From Christiangramia portivictoriae DSM 23547 (lineage in GTDB: Bacteria > Bacteroidota > Bacteroidia > Flavobacteriales > Flavobacteriaceae), in NCBI RefSeq assembly GCF_000423045.1, contig NZ_AUHF01000001.1, positions 496,001-560,000 of the forward strand: a stretch of 64,000 nt of DNA. Reading direction: 5' to 3'. Every line of letters begins with the position of its first letter. The stretch's first letter is position 1. The notes under the pieces are model-generated. The model was not told the origin of the DNA and searched no databases. It saw nothing but the letters and a program-made list of their open reading frames with translations. Made by a program: the position numbers and the translations under genes. Shown in pieces: positions 63,585 to 64,000 of the stretch.

Positions 63585-64000
63585 TTAGAAATTATAGCTT
63601 AGTCCCAGACTTAGTACCGCGCCTCTGGTGTAAGATCTTACGGTTTGCTCCGCTTCTACCGCATTACCCGATAAAGGTCTGATGGACTGATATCTTTCGA
63701 TCTCTGGATTTAAGAGGTTTTGTCCTTTGAATTCCAGTTCAAAGTTGTTTCCGAATTCCTTGGAAAGGATCAGATCAAGCGTTACAAAACCTTTTTCTAT
63801 GATTTCATCGTTGTACTGGATGTCTATAAAATCGAGGTTTTGAGTATCTGGTGAACCAAGCGCGTAAATTTTATCTGAAGCATAGTTCGCCACGATCGTT
63901 CCGCGGAACGGGTTTTCAGATTCTGTGCTGAAGTTGGCAGAGGCATTAAGGATCCAGTCTGATGCTCCCTGAAGTCCAATTTCATCGTTTCCATTATATC
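63585..64000 (-). CDS. C-terminal part of a TonB-dependent receptor (runs off the window)
   Basis: Only the last ~138 residues are present; the gene continues beyond position 64000. The visible part is outer-membrane barrel: SDWILNASANFST, NPFRGTIVANYASDK, IEKGFVTLDLILSKEFGNNFELEFKGQNLLNPEIE, and a final strand VLSLGLSYNF with the terminal Phe used by the BAM machinery. NLLNPEI is a frequent turn near the end of Bacteroidota receptors. It would take up a large ligand across the outer membrane using the TonB system and is followed 51 bp later by the repeat lipoprotein. Confidence 0.88.
   Translation of the reverse strand, partial: YNGNDEIGLQGASDWILNASANFSTESENPFRGTIVANYASDKIYALGSPDTQNLDFIDIQYNDEIIEKGFVTLDLILSKEFGNNFELEFKGQNLLNPEIERYQSIRPLSGNAVEAEQTVRSYTRGAVLSLGLSYNF

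Overview
The window looks like core chromosome of a marine Flavobacteriaceae member, probably close to Gramella/Christiangramia. The reasons are Bacteroidota-specific families (DUF4494, DUF4230, DUF4271, DUF4296, DUF5686, PorT-like barrel), a type IX secretion sorting domain, SpII lipoproteins, weak Shine-Dalgarno signals, and repeated -7 elements of the form TAnnTTTG a few bases upstream of start codons. I see no insertion sequence, prophage, CRISPR array or rRNA. Species assignment is inference.

Layout. 0-5 kb: an outer-membrane barrel gene, then a compact fructan operon (MFS sugar porter, GH32 lipoprotein, PfkB fructokinase, small membrane protein) closed by a terminator. 5-12 kb: a processive GT2 synthase, DUF4494, a region of apparent gene decay with a frameshifted gene, MarC, a DUF3124 lipoprotein, an SDR and an old-yellow-enzyme reductase. 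12-16 kb: tRNA-Leu(TAG), then an M20 dipeptidase and a dipeptidyl-peptidase III lipoprotein. 16-24 kb: a long leftward run with VF530, PhnA, a YdjM-type membrane protein, a membrane-anchored MutS-like ATPase, YjbR, DUF4230, DUF4260, a cyclase, hemW and ruvC. 24-29 kb: a GT2, then a BlaI/M56 signalling block whose M56 protein carries a TonB-like C-terminal domain, followed by secreted paralogues of that domain and a TPR protein. Two near-identical palindromes sit in the blaI promoter.

29-37 kb: DUF456, flavin monooxygenase-like protein, TatD, an acyltransferase, asparaginase I, tRNA-Ser(GGA), an ExbB/ExbD/ExbD operon and a PorT-like barrel. 37-48 kb (leftward): rpoN, RluA-type synthase, asnS, an MMPL exporter, a DUF5686 outer-membrane protein, frr and pyrH. 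48-60 kb: YugP-like protease, Lrp plus a saccharopine-dehydrogenase-family enzyme, DUF423, pckA, hemD, DUF4271, a polyprenol-phosphate mannosyltransferase, pyrC, DUF4296, an epimerase and tyrS. Two very small ORFs follow tyrS. 60-64 kb: an orphan LuxE-like protein, then a leftward cell-surface set: the C-terminus of a TonB-dependent receptor (running off the window), a surface lipoprotein made of two ~295-residue repeats where a SusD protein would normally lie, and a tiny secreted protein that is little more than a type IX sorting domain. This last set is the best candidate for something undescribed.

Several genes use non-ATG starts (TTG: TPR protein, RluA-type synthase, DUF4296; GTG: ruvC and the acyltransferase). 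Where a longer reading frame began at a non-ATG codon but a good internal ATG existed, the ATG was chosen and the reason is given.
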